DNA of 64,000 bases from Pratylenchus scribneri (GCA_030063045.1 JAQSEB010000042.1:372001-436000); one strand, 5' to 3'. Positions 1-11,200 are shown, numbered from the stretch's first letter. The notes: generated from the sequence alone by a model not told the origin. Numbers and translations: made by a program.

Positions 1-284
1 CTGTAATAATTGCATAGTTTTAATTAAATCTCTTATTTATTTAAGCGTAAATACCACTAAAAAAATCCAGAAGCAAAACAGTTTCGATAGACTACGCTTT
101 ATTTATTCTTTTCCTAGAACAATAATGCAGGAAAAAGAGTGAGAAAATGGAAGAAAGAATGAATAGAGTTAGAGCTTAGAGGACATTGAATCTCCCATCA
201 TTTCCCCAACACATCTATTGCCTTTCATTTGCTTCCCATTCAAAATATTTCAGCTCAATTCCATTTATATTGAATGAAGAATAA

Positions 285-360
285 GAATGCACCAAGCTGC
301 GTGGCAGCACAATACTACTTAAAATTTTTGGAACGGGGGGAATATCCGGAGTCCCCCCTT
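285..360 (+). ncRNA. SmY-like Sm-class small RNA, copy 1
   Basis: First of eleven tandem copies. An Sm-protein site (AAATTTTTGGAACG, from about 322) is followed at once by a hairpin whose GGGGGGA and TCCCCCC arms close the loop ATATCCGGAG, then a TTTAAAA tail. Upstream of the Sm site the element GCTGC-GTG-GCAGC makes a second stem. About 45-60 bases before the inferred 5' end lies the promoter-like block TTTGCTTCCCATTC (228-241), shared by nearly all copies. Stem, Sm site, stem in about 75-80 nt is the architecture of nematode SmY RNAs, which join Sm proteins and work with spliced-leader RNPs. No 22-nt leader with a splice donor is shared among the copies, so a classical SL RNA is less likely. 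The 5' end is estimated from promoter spacing; the SmY name is inference. Confidence 0.68.
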
Positions 361-849
361 TAAAATAACTTATTAATGAATATTTATTTAAAAGATAATA
401 TAAATCATGCTTTGTCCGCTTCCAGTTTTTTTTATCAAACTCGATTAGTTTGATACAATTTTCCTAATAATTAAGGCTTTATTAATCCAATTAATTGTGA
501 TATAGTTGCTTCTTAATAAGTTGGAACAAGTTAATCAAAAATAGATAAGTAGGAATTTAGAATGTCGAGAATACTAATTTGAAGAGATTTTGGAATGCTC
601 AGCTATCAAGAAAATTGGCAATATGAAAGGGAAAATTTACTAAACCTTTTTTATGACCGCTTTTATTCTCTCTCTTTTCCTCTACAAGTGCAGAGCAGTG
701 CAGGAATAAAGTGAAAAGAGAATGGAAGAAAAAGAATTGAGAGAACATTGAATCCTCCACCATTTCCCCCAACCATTCTGTTGCCCTTTCATTTGCTTCC
801 CATTCAAAATATTTCAGCTCAGTTCCATTTAAACTTTTAAGTGAAAATG

Positions 850-933
850 GTGGATTGAGATTTTCGGGAGCCGTGAGCTCAATACCTTTACTACTTATAA
901 TTTTTGGAGCGGGGGGATATCCGGAGTCCCCCT
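850..933 (+). ncRNA. SmY-like Sm-class small RNA, copy 2
   Basis: Sm site ATAATTTTTGGAGCG at about 898 (one change from the other copies' GGAACG) followed by a GGGGGA/TCCCCC hairpin around the loop TATCCGGAG. The promoter-like TTTGCTTCCCATTC is at 792-805. The 5' segment contains GAGCC...GAGCTC self-complementarity, different from copy 1, while the 3' hairpin is conserved. The 5' end is estimated. Confidence 0.65.
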
Positions 934-1519
934 TAAAATATTTAAATAATTTTTTTAATTAATTATACATTTAAAAATAATATAATTTGAATGACTTAAA
1001 TGTACGGAGATAAATGGTATAATAATTAATTTTTAAAAGGAAATTGTAAAAAATCGGTGTTTTTTTAATCGGATCCTACCATAGTGCTAGTCCTAAATAA
1101 TTTTAACCGAAAAACTAACATTTCATCATGGTCATGAAAAATGGCCTAAACATTTCTAAAGATGAATTTTTTTTATCACTTTATTTGTCAAAATTTTAAT
1201 TCTTTAAAAATTAATTTTGTGAAATGACCCTCTTTTTCACCTAATTTTACGTTTTACCACAAAAAGGCATAAGCAATTAAATTTGATTTTTGATTATGGC
1301 CAAATTTGTTCAACAAATATTTAACTAGCCAACACTGAGCAAATTTTCGCTTTTTCTACGCTTTATTTTCTTCTTTTTCCTTTAGCTATTATGCAGGAAA
1401 AAGAATGAGAGAAAATGGAAGAGAGAACGTTGAATTCTCCACCATTTTCCCAACCATTTTTTGCACTTTCATTTGCTTCCCATTCAAAATATTTCAGCTC
1501 AATTCTATATAAAATTAAG

Positions 1520-1602
1520 TGAAAGAGTATTGCCGTCCACGAGTCCGCCTCGTTTATCACTACTATTAATTTTTGGGACGGGGGAATATCCGGAGTTCCC
1601 CT
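1520..1602 (+). ncRNA. SmY-like Sm-class small RNA, copy 3
   Basis: Sm site AATTTTTGGGACG at about 1568. The 3' hairpin is GGGGAA/TTCCCC: both arms differ from the GGGGGA/TCCCCC of copies 2, 4 and 6, so pairing is preserved by compensatory change. The promoter block is at 1472-1485. The 5' half holds a CGAG...CTCG pairing. The 5' end is estimated. Confidence 0.66.
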
Positions 1603-2029
1603 TAAAATATTTATTGAATGCTTTAAATATTTATTTAAAAAATATAGAAATGTTTACGATTTTACGGTTCCGTGTATTAAAAATATTTAATATTTGCCGT
1701 TATTTTAAGCTTAACATAACCAGCCAAAGCCAATATAATTTTAAGGTTTCATAGTTAAATATTTAATATTCACCATTTTTATAGTTGGTTATATTTACCT
1801 ATTTTATTTATTTATTAGGCCCAACAGCCAACACAGTCTCTGCTAAACTAGACTTATTTATTCTCTTCCCTTTTTCCTCTAATAATAATAATGCACAGAA
1901 AAATAGACTGAGAGAAAATGAAAAGAGAGAACATTGAATCTTCCTTTATTCCCCCAACCATTCTGTTGCTCTTTCATTTGCTTCCCATTCAAAATATTTC
2001 AGCCCTATTCAATATAAATTTAAGTAAAA

Positions 2030-2111
2030 AGTGTTTTTATTTATCTCGAGACCATGGTCTTGGCAAGACACTTATAATTTTTGGAACGGGGGGATATCCG
2101 GAGTCCCCCTT
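2030..2111 (+). ncRNA. SmY-like Sm-class small RNA, copy 4
   Basis: A 5' stem AGACC-AT-GGTCT is followed by the Sm site ATAATTTTTGGAACG and a GGGGGGA/TCCCCC hairpin with loop TATCCGGAG. Promoter block TTTGCTTCCCATTC at 1977-1990. The same purine-rich GAGAGAACATTGAATC segment seen before other family copies lies about 50 bases further upstream. The 5' end is estimated. Confidence 0.67.
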
Positions 2112-2807
2112 TAAAAAATAGATACAGCAGTTAAATATTTTTTTTTATTAATTATTTTTTTAAATAATATAAATAACTTGAATGAAAATTAAGTGAAATT
2201 TTAATATAATGAGATTGATAATAATTTTAAAAAATGTCATAAAATGTGTGTGTGTGTTGGAACACCATAAAATTTAGCCAAATCGTGCTTCATTTTAAAC
2301 CACATAACTAAACCAAAATTAAGACCTAAAATTTCCCATGATAGATGACCTAAAAAATTTTTCAAAATTAATTTTTGTAAATTTATGTCACTTTATTTTT
2401 TTAAAGTTTTAATTCTTTAAATATTCTATGACTCTCTCTGTAGTAATTCTACCATTAAAAACGAATAAGCAATTGAATTTGTTTTGGATTATGACCAAAT
2501 TAAGCCAAAATATTTTTTATTAAAATAAAAAAATAATAATAGAAATGTTTACATTCTACGGTTTCATTTATTAAAAATATTTTTCTCCATTAATTGGTTT
2601 TATTTTATTTATTTGTTAGATCCAAAAGCCAACACAGTCAAAGTTTCCCTTTCTTCTAGAAATGTAGCAGGAAAAATAAAACGAAATAGTGGAAGAGAAA
2701 GAATAGAGAGAACATTGAATCCTCCATTATTCCACCAACCATTCTGTCGCCCTTTCATTTCCCATTCAAAATATTTCAGCTCAATTCCTTTTAAAATTGA
2801 GTGGAAG

Positions 2808-2888
2808 AGTTTTGTTTAGCACGAGACCCCGGTCTTGGTATGACTACTTATAATTTTTGGAACGGGGGAATATCCGGAATCCCCCTTT
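2808..2888 (+). ncRNA. SmY-like Sm-class small RNA, copy 5
   Basis: 5' stem AGACC-CC-GGTCT, Sm site AATTTTTGGAACG at about 2852 and 3' hairpin GGGGGA/TCCCCC. The promoter block is slightly damaged: the GCTT of TTTGCTTCCCAT is missing, leaving CATTTCCCATTC at about 2756-2767, so this copy may be weaker. The 5' end is estimated. Confidence 0.6.
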
Positions 2889-3265
2889 AAAATACTTTAA
2901 TAATAATAAATATTTTTAATATTTATTTAAAAAATGAATAATAGAAATAAATGTTTAAACTTCTATATTTGAATATTTAATATTTTTTCACCATTAATAA
3001 TAATTGGTTCTATTTAATTTTTTATGCTCAAACCCAACAGCAGCCAACAGAGTCAAAGCCAGCGTAAAACATTTTTGCTAAACTAGACTTATTTATCCTC
3101 TTCCTTTTTTCTCTAATAATAATGCACAGAAAAATAAAGTGAAAGAGAATGAGAAGAGAGAATGCAGAGAACATTAAATTCTCCACCTTTTTTCCAGCTA
3201 TTCAGTCGCCCTTTCATTTGCTTCCCATTCAAAATATTTCAGCTCAATTCTATATAAATTAAGTG

Positions 3266-3348
3266 AAAGAGTCTTGCTTAACACGAGACCCCGGGTCTAA
3301 ATGACTACTTATAATTTTTGGAACGGGGGGATATCCGGAGTCCCCCTT
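3266..3348 (+). ncRNA. SmY-like Sm-class small RNA, copy 6
   Basis: 5' stem AGACC-CCG-GGTCT, Sm site at about 3312 and 3' hairpin GGGGGA/TCCCCC with loop TATCCGGAG. Promoter block TTTGCTTCCCATTC at 3217-3230. This is the last copy of subfamily A (copies 1-6), which shares the CATTCAAAATATTTCAGC stretch just after the promoter block. The 5' end is estimated. Confidence 0.67.
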
Positions 3349-3959
3349 AAAATATATTTTATTTATTTATTGTTTATGAATTCATTCTTGATTTTAGTTT
3401 AATAATTAATTAATTCAATAGCTAATTAATATATTAATGCGGATCATTCTTTTTATTTCATTTTTCCAATTGACGTTGAATTTTTTATAATATCAATTTA
3501 TATGTGAAATATTGAATAATTAATGTATTAATATTTACATTATTTTCCCACGATTAGCAAACAATTTTTTTTCAGTAAAAAGCAAATTTTGAGATTTAAC
3601 GATTGACCTCCTTTCATACTAACTATGTGGTTAACCGAAATTTACTATCCTGCAGAATTCCGTGGCCATTATCAAAAACCAATATCCATTCTCCGAATTC
3701 TGAAGCCTAGCATAAATCCTAAGATTCATCCATCGAATCCTTTTTTAAAACTTAATCTTGGCCTTAATTTATATTTGTTATGGTTTTAGAGGTCGCAAAT
3801 TTCCCCACACGCTAGCTATAAGGAAAAAAAAAGAGGGAAAAGAAATGAGAAAATGTGAAGAGAGAGAATGATGGACGCGTCGTCTATTGGATGCCTCTGT
3901 TTGCTTCCCATTCCATTTATTCCTACTTGAATTATAATAGATGGGAATAAATTGAAAGT

Positions 3960-4043
3960 AACTCAATAGGCGTCGGCTGGCGGACTAAAACGTCCCCTCT
4001 AAAATAAAATTTTTGGAACGGGGAGGAATCCGGAGCCTCCCTT
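3960..4043 (+). ncRNA. SmY-like Sm-class small RNA, copy 7 (subfamily B)
   Basis: First copy of subfamily B. The 5' stem is GGAC-TAAAAC-GTCC, the Sm site is at about 4008, and the 3' hairpin is GGGAGG/CCTCCC around AATCCGGAG. Against subfamily A (GGGGGA/TCCCCC), two base pairs changed on both arms. The upstream block TTTGCTTCCCATTCC is at 3900-3914, preceded by the B-type purine stretch GAAGAGAGAGAATGATGG. The 5' end is estimated. Confidence 0.67.
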
Positions 4044-4737
4044 AAAATTCTTTTATGAGTATAAAATTCGCAAAGGCCTAAAATTGCGGTTCATTTCTTG
4101 CCATTTATCAATTTTATAACGGTCAATTAATGTGAAGATTATATAAATTCATATTTTTCTCACACTTTTAGCCAGCAATTTTCCCAGCTAAAACAAATTC
4201 CAAAATTCAACCATTGACCGGAGACCGGACCCTTTCAACTGGAAACGGATTTAGATGATTTTGATGTCAAATTAAAGCACTTCTGGCTATCGATAGATAT
4301 AAGATTCATTTGGTTTATTTCAAATTAGCAACGTTATACTTTAAAAAAAAAACCTTAAAAAAGAATATTTACGAATTTTAATGGTTTTTTGAATACAATT
4401 ACCAAATCTTAACTAAAATATTATAAATCTTTATCTATCGAAGGCCAGCAATGAGCTCTTTATAAATTTGACACCAAAATTATCTATATCGGTTTATTAA
4501 ATTCATTAATGAGCTAGGCGTCCCGTGTACCAGAGTATCACACCCGCGAATGACTGCCTCCATTCCTCCTTTCTTCATTCAAAGATTCAAACTAATAAGA
4601 GAAAGAGGGAAAAGTAGTGAGAAAATGTGAAGAGAGAGAATGATGGGCGCGTCCGCCAATTGAATGCCTCTGTTTGCTTCCCATACATTCCTTTTCCCAT
4701 TAAAGTGGTATAGACGGGAATAATATTTGAAGATTCA

Positions 4738-4820
4738 AAAGTAGCCCAATACCTATTGGCTTTGGACCAAAAAGTCCTAAAGTAATTTTTGGAACGGGGA
4801 GGAATCCGGAGCCTCCCTTA
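4738..4820 (+). ncRNA. SmY-like Sm-class small RNA, copy 8 (subfamily B)
   Basis: 5' hairpins CAAT-ACCT-ATTG and GGAC-CAAAAA-GTCC precede the Sm site GTAATTTTTGGAACG, then the GGGAGG/CCTCCC hairpin. Promoter block TTTGCTTCCCATACATTCC starts at 4673. The 5' end is estimated. Confidence 0.67.
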
Positions 4821-5169
4821 AAATAACTTTTATACGATTATCAAATTCGTCGAACGAATGCCTAAAAATTGTGGTTCATTTCTTCCATTGCCAATTTTGT
4901 AACGGTCAATTAATTCGAATGCTTTTATAAATTATTTTTTTTTTGCATTTTTTTCTCGCAATTTAAATCCAATTTTCCCTACAAAGACCGAGATTTAATG
5001 ATTACTACCTCCTTCATATTCATAGCTAGGGAAAAGAAGTGAGAAAATGTGAAGAGAGATAATGATGGACAGAGGACAGGTCGCCAATTGGATGCCTCTG
5101 TTTGCTTCCCATACATTCCTTTTCCCATTGAAATTGTATAGATGAGAATTAAATTATTAAATTCAGTAA

Positions 5170-5254
5170 TTCTAGTGTCCGCTTAGGTTTGTGCTTAGGA
5201 CAAAAAGTCCGAAAATAATTTTTGGAACGGGGAGGAATTCCGGAGCCTCCCCAA
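5170..5254 (+). ncRNA. SmY-like Sm-class small RNA, copy 9 (subfamily B)
   Basis: 5' hairpin GGAC-AAAAA-GTCC, Sm site at about 5216, and 3' hairpin with GGGGAGG/CCTCCCC arms and one extra T in the loop (AATTCCGGAG). Promoter block TTTGCTTCCCATACATTCC starts at 5101. A fold-back transposon lies just downstream. The 5' end is estimated. Confidence 0.66.
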
Positions 5255-5540
5255 AAATGCAGCATGAAATGCAAGAGTGCTCTTACCACTAAAAAAATTT
5301 TTTAAAGATACCCAAAAATTTTGTCCCCTTGTGAGCTGACGAATTTTTTCATTTTATGTAAATTCATTCAGCTTTAAAATGGGTATTATCAATTATTGCC
5401 ATTGTAAATTTTATAACGGTTTATTGATGTGAAAGCTTATATTATATAAATTCATTTTTAATGTAATTTTTTTCTCATGATCACGATTAGCCTACAATTT
5501 TCACAGTTAAAAGTTAAAACTAAAACCGAGATTTAATGAT

Positions 5541-6913
5541 GGGAGCCAATTATTTTGCCGAAAGATTTAAATGATTTTGCCGAAAAAATGCATTATTTTG
5601 CCGAAACTAAATAAAAATTAGTTATTCAATAGAAAATGGTTTGTAATATGGAATTATGGATAAATTAGGTTTAATTAAGGCCAAAACGGGCCAAAAGGAG
5701 GTGCGCGGGATATATCCGGATATAGTGGGATTAAGCCGAATTAAGCCCCGGAATTGATGGGAAATGGTCCGGAAAGCCACTGGAAGGTCGAGAAAGTGCC
5801 TGAGAGTGCGCGGGATATAGCCGGATATAGGGGGATTAAGGTGGATTAAAGGGGATTAAGGTGGATTAACGAGGATTAAGCCCCGAAATTGATGGGAAAT
5901 GGTCTGGAGGGCCAGTGGAAGGTCGGGGATGTGTGCCGAAGTCTCTAGGAGTGCCCGGGATTAAGCCGGATCTAGGGGGATTAAAGAGGATTAAAGGGGA
6001 TTAAGCCCCGAAATGGATACGGAATGCCCCGGAAGTCCATGGGAATGTAGGGGAAGTGTAACAGAGGCCTGGAGACTTCGCGGGATTAAGCCGGATATAA
6101 GGGGATATACGTGGATTAAGGGGGATTAAGCCGGATTAAGCCACGAAATGGATAGGCGTGAGTCTTGGTTTGGCTGTTTGCTTCCAGCTTCGCGAGAACC
6201 CTATGCTCAGAACCCATAACCCTTATCCCTAGCCCCTAACTAAGCTTAATCCGGCTTAATCCCCCTATATCCACCTTAATCCCCCTATATCTGGCTATAT
6301 CCCGCATGCTCCGAACCCCTAGCCCCTAGATCCCATGCCGCCCCTAACCATAACCCTAGTCCCTAGCCCCTAACTAAGCTTAATCCGGCTTAATCCACGT
6401 ATATCCTCCTATATCCGAGGCTTAATCCCGCGTAGTCTCCGGGCCTCTGTTACACTTCCCCGACGCTCCCGTGGCCTTCCGGACCATTTCCCATCAATTT
6501 CGGGGCTTAATCCCCGTTAATCCACCTTAATCCCCGTTAATCCACCTTAATCCCCTTTAATCCACCTATCCCGCGCACTCTCAGGAACTTTCTTGACCTT
6601 CCAGTGGCTTTCCGGACCATTTCCCATCAATTCCGGGGCTTAATTCGGCTTAATCCCACTATATCCGGATATATCCCGTGCACCTCCTTTTGGCCCGTTT
6701 TGGCCTTAATTAAACCTAATTTATCCATAATTCCATATTACAAACCATTTTCTATTGAATAACTAATTTTTATTTAGTTTCGGCAAAATAATGCATTTTT
6801 TCGGCAAAATCATTTAAATCTTTCGGCAAAATAATGTTATTATTTAGTTTCGGCAAAATAATGCATTCTTTCGGCAAAACCATTTAAATCTTTCGGCAAA
6901 ATAATATTTTCTC
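5541..6913. mobile_element. fold-back transposon 1, 9-bp target duplication
   Basis: A 1.37-kb palindromic element. The left arm, from TTTTGCCGAAAG through AATGGTCCGGAAAGCC, reappears inverted on the right (ggctttccggaccatt ... ctttcggcaaaa), giving terminal inverted repeats of several hundred bases. The interior holds GC-richer subrepeats of the GGGGATTAAG / TATCCGGATATA type. The direct repeat TTTAATGAT flanks it at 5532-5540 and 6914-6922; the uninterrupted target reads GATTTAATGATTG, as beside neighbouring RNA units. Long arms and a 9-bp duplication fit a Mutator-like or Foldback-type non-autonomous element. No transposase frame is visible. Confidence 0.82.
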
Positions 6914-7087
6914 TTTAATGATTGACTGCCTAATTTCATACAAGGGAAATAAAGAAGGAAAAGAAGTGAGAAAATGGGAAGAGAGAGAATGATGGAGACG
7001 CCGCCAATTGTATGCCTCTATTTGCTTCCCATACATTCCTTTCCCACTAAAGTGGTATAGACGAGAATAATAATTGAAGAAATTCAA

Positions 7088-7170
7088 AACTAAGCCTTTA
7101 CCTATTCGCTTTGGACAAAAAGTCCTAAAATAATTTTTGGAACGGGGAGGAATTCCGGAGCCTCCCTTAA
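7088..7170 (+). ncRNA. SmY-like Sm-class small RNA, copy 10 (subfamily B)
   Basis: 5' hairpin GGAC-AAAAA-GTCC, Sm site at about 7132 and GGGAGG/CCTCCC hairpin with loop AATTCCGGAG, as in copy 9. Promoter block TTTGCTTCCCATACATTCC starts at 7021. Copies 9 and 10 flank the fold-back element. The 5' end is estimated. Confidence 0.67.
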
Positions 7171-7544
7171 AAGCATTTTTAATTATCGAGTTTTAAGGAT
7201 TGAATTGAACTCCTTTCATGCTAATTATTATAAGGAAAAAAGATAAATGAATTAAATTCAGGAAGGCCTAAAATTGCGGTTTTCATTTCTTGCCATTGTT
7301 TAATTTTATAACGCTCAATTAATGTGAAGGATTATATAAAATTTATATTTTTTGCATAATTTTTCTCATTATTAGCCAACAATTTTTCTAAGTTTTTGAC
7401 TGCCTACTTTCATACCAAACCAAAGGAAAGTGGGAAAGAAGCGAGAAAATATAGAAGAGAGAGAATGATGGACGCGTCCGTCAATTTGATACTTCTATTT
7501 GCTTCCCATACATTCCTTTTCCCATTATGATATAGAAGAGAATA

Positions 7545-7626
7545 AATTGAATAAACTCGCTCAAGGAAGCGCTTAGCTATTCGTTTAAATAATTTTTGGA
7601 ACGAGGAGGAATCCGGAGCCTCCCTT
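7545..7626 (+). ncRNA. SmY-like Sm-class small RNA, copy 11 (subfamily B)
   Basis: Sm site AATTTTTGGAACG at 7591, then GAGGAGG...CCTCCC: the GGAGG/CCTCC core is intact but the outermost pair is lost. The 5' part has its own GCGCTTAGC-type fold. Promoter block TTTGCTTCCCATACATTCC starts at 7498. This is the last plus-strand copy. The 5' end is estimated. Confidence 0.62.
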
Positions 7627-7694
7627 AAAATGCTTCTATAATTTATAAAAATTTAATTTATTTACTTAATTAAATTATATAATTTAATTAAAGG

Positions 7695-8165
7695 AAATAT
7701 TTAAAATTGCGAAAAAAATTGAAAATTGCGAGAAAAAAAAATTGAAAATTGCGAAAAAAAATTGAAAATTGCGAGAAAAAAAAATTGAAAATTGCGAAAA
7801 AAAAATTGAAAATTGCGAAAAAAAATTGAAAATGGCGAAAAGTTTATAACGGTTTAGTTGTTTGTCCAAAATTCATATACCATTGGATAGAGCTCGTCAA
7901 GACGTATCGAATGATATATAATTTGTCATGGTTTAATTGGTTTTGAACCAAAACCCATTGATGGTTTAAGTGGTTTAAAACCTTAATTTTTGATCAAACC
8001 ACGGCAAAATATATACCAATCGACGCGTCTTGAAGAGATCTATTGATTGGGTATAAGGTTTGGGGGTCTAAGACAAACTGTTATAATCTTTTCGCAATTT
8101 TCAATGTTTTTTTTTGCAATTTTCAATGTTTTTTTTGCAATTTTCAATGTTTTTTCGCAAATTTA
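7695..8165. repeat. imperfect palindrome with GAAAATTGCG minisatellite arms
   Basis: The left side (7705-7840) is a run of about seven ATTGAAAATTGCGAAAAAAA units. The right side (8093-8160) carries the same units inverted (TTTTCGCAATTTTCAATG). Between them, a sequence around 7877-7900 (ATACCATTGGATAGAGCTCG) is matched in inverted orientation around 8020-8055. The whole stretch can fold on itself and resembles a degraded fold-back or MITE. It ends just before the first recognisable exon of the GON-domain gene. No clean target duplication was found. Confidence 0.55.
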
Positions 8166-8208
8166 AATACCATCCATTTAATAAATAACTTCAAATTATT
8201 TTTTAAAG

Positions 8209-11200
8209 TTCATCATTTTCCATTCCAACTGTGAGAAATGCCACCTCAAATTCATCGTCTGCATCGATTCCGAATGAAAAATCACTTATTGGAATTTCAA
8301 CAAATGCCACCAAATCCATTAAATCTGACTCATTTCTGCCTGATAATGTCGAAAATACCGCTGGCATGGAATTGAGCCATCCTCGCTGGGAAAGTGGGCC
8401 TTGGAGTGCGGTGAGTTTTTTTCGAAAAAATTTAATGTTTTTTTAAAATAAAATTTTTAAAATTAAATTAAAATTAATATAATAATTTTATTTGATAGAA
8501 TTAATATAAATTAATAAAAAAATATTTAAAATTATTATCAAACTATAAATAAAATATTAAAAATATTAATAAAAAAATATTAAATTTAAAAAAAAAATAT
8601 AAAATTAATTTAAAATTATTATAAAAATATTAAATATTTTTTTTTAAAAATAATAATTTAAAACAACTAAATTTAAAAAATTAAAAATTGTTTAAAAAAA
8701 TATCACAAAAAATTTCCCATTAAATTCTCTCTATTAATTTAGTGCCCCCGTAATTGTGCTTCCAACAATCAATCGATGAACCGGACTCGCCGAATTCGTT
8801 GCATTGATTCCATGTCGGGTCAGGAATTGGACCCAACCAAATGCCCGGCAAATTCACGGCCATCCAGCGAACATCGATGCCATCGCCAAACAAATTGCCC
8901 AAAATGGCATAAAGGCGAATGGGAATTGGTAAAATTTTAATATTGGAAATTATATAGATAAAAAATTTTTTATTAATAATTTAAATTTTTTATTTTTCCA
9001 TAATTATTTATTAATTATTTTATTTCAGTGTTCATCAAGCTGCGGTCCAGGAATCACTCGACGCGATGTTTTCTGCACGAAAGGCCGAACAATTCAATCT
9101 TCAATGATGCAAAAAGTGCCAGATGCGGAATGCATGGCATTGGAGCCAAAGCCATTTGAAACGCGCAAATGTGAACTGAGCAAATGTCCAAAATATGGAT
9201 GGCGCGTTGGACCATGGTCAAAGGTGAGAAGGCGATAAAATTTAAACGAAAAAATAATTTAATTAAAATTAAAGTGGAATTAATTATTTTTTTTTTAAAA
9301 AGTTCGGTGAAGGAGTATGTTGTGTATGAATATGCATTTTCTTTTTTGTGCGAAGGAATTTATAAAAAATAAGCGAAACAAATTTTATGGAAAGTAGGCA
9401 GCCCGAAGAAAAAGGGAATGGGGTAGTGTGGAATTGTATCATTTATTCCTTTTATTTTTTTCTTTTGCTTTTCTCCACAGTCCACACCCAATGACTCAAA
9501 TCCAATCCGCATTTCTCTAATATTTTCTTGCCTAAAAATAACTATAAAAGAAGGGATAAATGGAAGTCGATCATTTTTATAATTATTAGTGTTAAAAACT
9601 ACCACAAAGTAGAAATTTTTATTCCTTTGATTGAATAACCCTATAAATTACAAATAAAAAATTTATTAGAAATTTTTTAAAAATTTTTGCCTTCTCTTTA
9701 TTTTAAAAATTTAAAGTGGAATTTTTCAATCCCACACTCCAAAAATTACTGAATCCAATTCTGACATTAGCTTTTCTGTTTCACATTTTTCACACAGGAG
9801 CATTTCTCTAAAATAAAAATAGTCAATGAAAATTTTATGGAAAGCAGGCAGCTCCGAGCAAAAGGGTATAGGGAATAGAGAGTGTGAGACTCAACTGCAT
9901 TCTCTCTCTATTCCTTTAATTTTTTCTTTTCCTTCCCTTTTCTCATTCTCCTCACAATTCTGCTCTTTTAGTAAATAAAGGAAAGAATAAATGAAAGGAA
10001 ATAATTTTTGTTTATATTTTTAATCGCCAAATTAGAAATTTTATATTTTAAAAATTTTAAAATATAATTAAAAGATTTATTGAGGAGTTGATTTTTAGGT
10101 TTTGATTTTGGCCAATTTTTATATGCATCAAATTTGATTAGAAAAACATGAACATGTTTTGAACCATTATTTCATTTTTTTGATGTAATCTAATTTTATA
10201 ACATATTTTACCGATTTTGGCATTTTTTCGAGAAAATTACATTAGAATGGCGAATTTAAAAAATATAAGAATTTATTTTGTGATTTTGCAACCTAAAAAT
10301 TTATTATTAATTAATTAGAAATTTTCTACAATATTAATAGAATTATTAAAATTTTAAGTGGAATCACATTGGATTCCACGTCCCAAAAAATTGCTGATCA
10401 CGATTCTGATATCTCGCACCTAACTTAAATCAGGGGTTTTCGAGGTAAAGAAAACAACATAAATGGGGGAATTTCTTTAGAATATGGGAGGAGAATTGAA
10501 TGAGAAGCAGGCAGCCCAAGCAACAAAAGAGAGGCCCATTACATTCTATTTCCTTTATTTTCTGTCTTCTTTTTCTTTCCTTTCTCTTTCCCTTCTCTTT
10601 CCCTGCTGCCCCTGCCCATTCTCACCAAGCCACATTCCGGGCTTTTAAATAAAGAAGGGAAAATAGTTCACTCTTGCTGGACAGAGATTAAAAGTACTTC
10701 ACTGGAAGTGGAAGCAGAGAATAAAATTTGTCATAAATGGCATTAAGATTGGAAATTAATGTGGAAAGAAAGCAAAGGGATAAGAGGAAACGGAGGGCAT
10801 ATTTGTGGAAATTGGTCGATTTTTTGTTTCTCATATAATTATTTGCCCCATTCGATTTGATATTTTGCTTCAATTTTATCATTATTAAGTTTTATCCTTT
10901 TTCAAACCGAACCGGTTTCTGAAATTTTTGCTTAAAAATTAAAATTTTAAAAAAATTAAAAAAAATTTTTTTTAGATTATTAATAAAAATATTAATATTT
11001 TTAGTGCGCCGATCCATGCAAACCAAGCGAACAGAAAAGACGTGTCTATTGCATGAGGTAAATTGTGAATATTCACAAAATAATATATTTTACATAAATA
11101 ATTAAACAAGAAATTTTTAATAAAAAATAATAGGTAATAAAATATATGTTACGGCCAAAAGTGGAAATCGGCCAAAACTGGTTTTGGCCGGCCAAAACTG

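Noticed and set aside
5650..6720. GGGGATTAAG-type repeats as telomeric DNA
   Set aside because: The repeats are irregular, occur in both orientations inside a fold-back element with a target duplication, and are internal to a gene-rich region.
1..7630. Array as spliced-leader (SL) RNA genes
   Set aside because: The Sm site and 3' hairpin would fit, but no common ~22-nt leader ending in a splice donor is shared by the copies; SmY-like fits better, though it is not proven.
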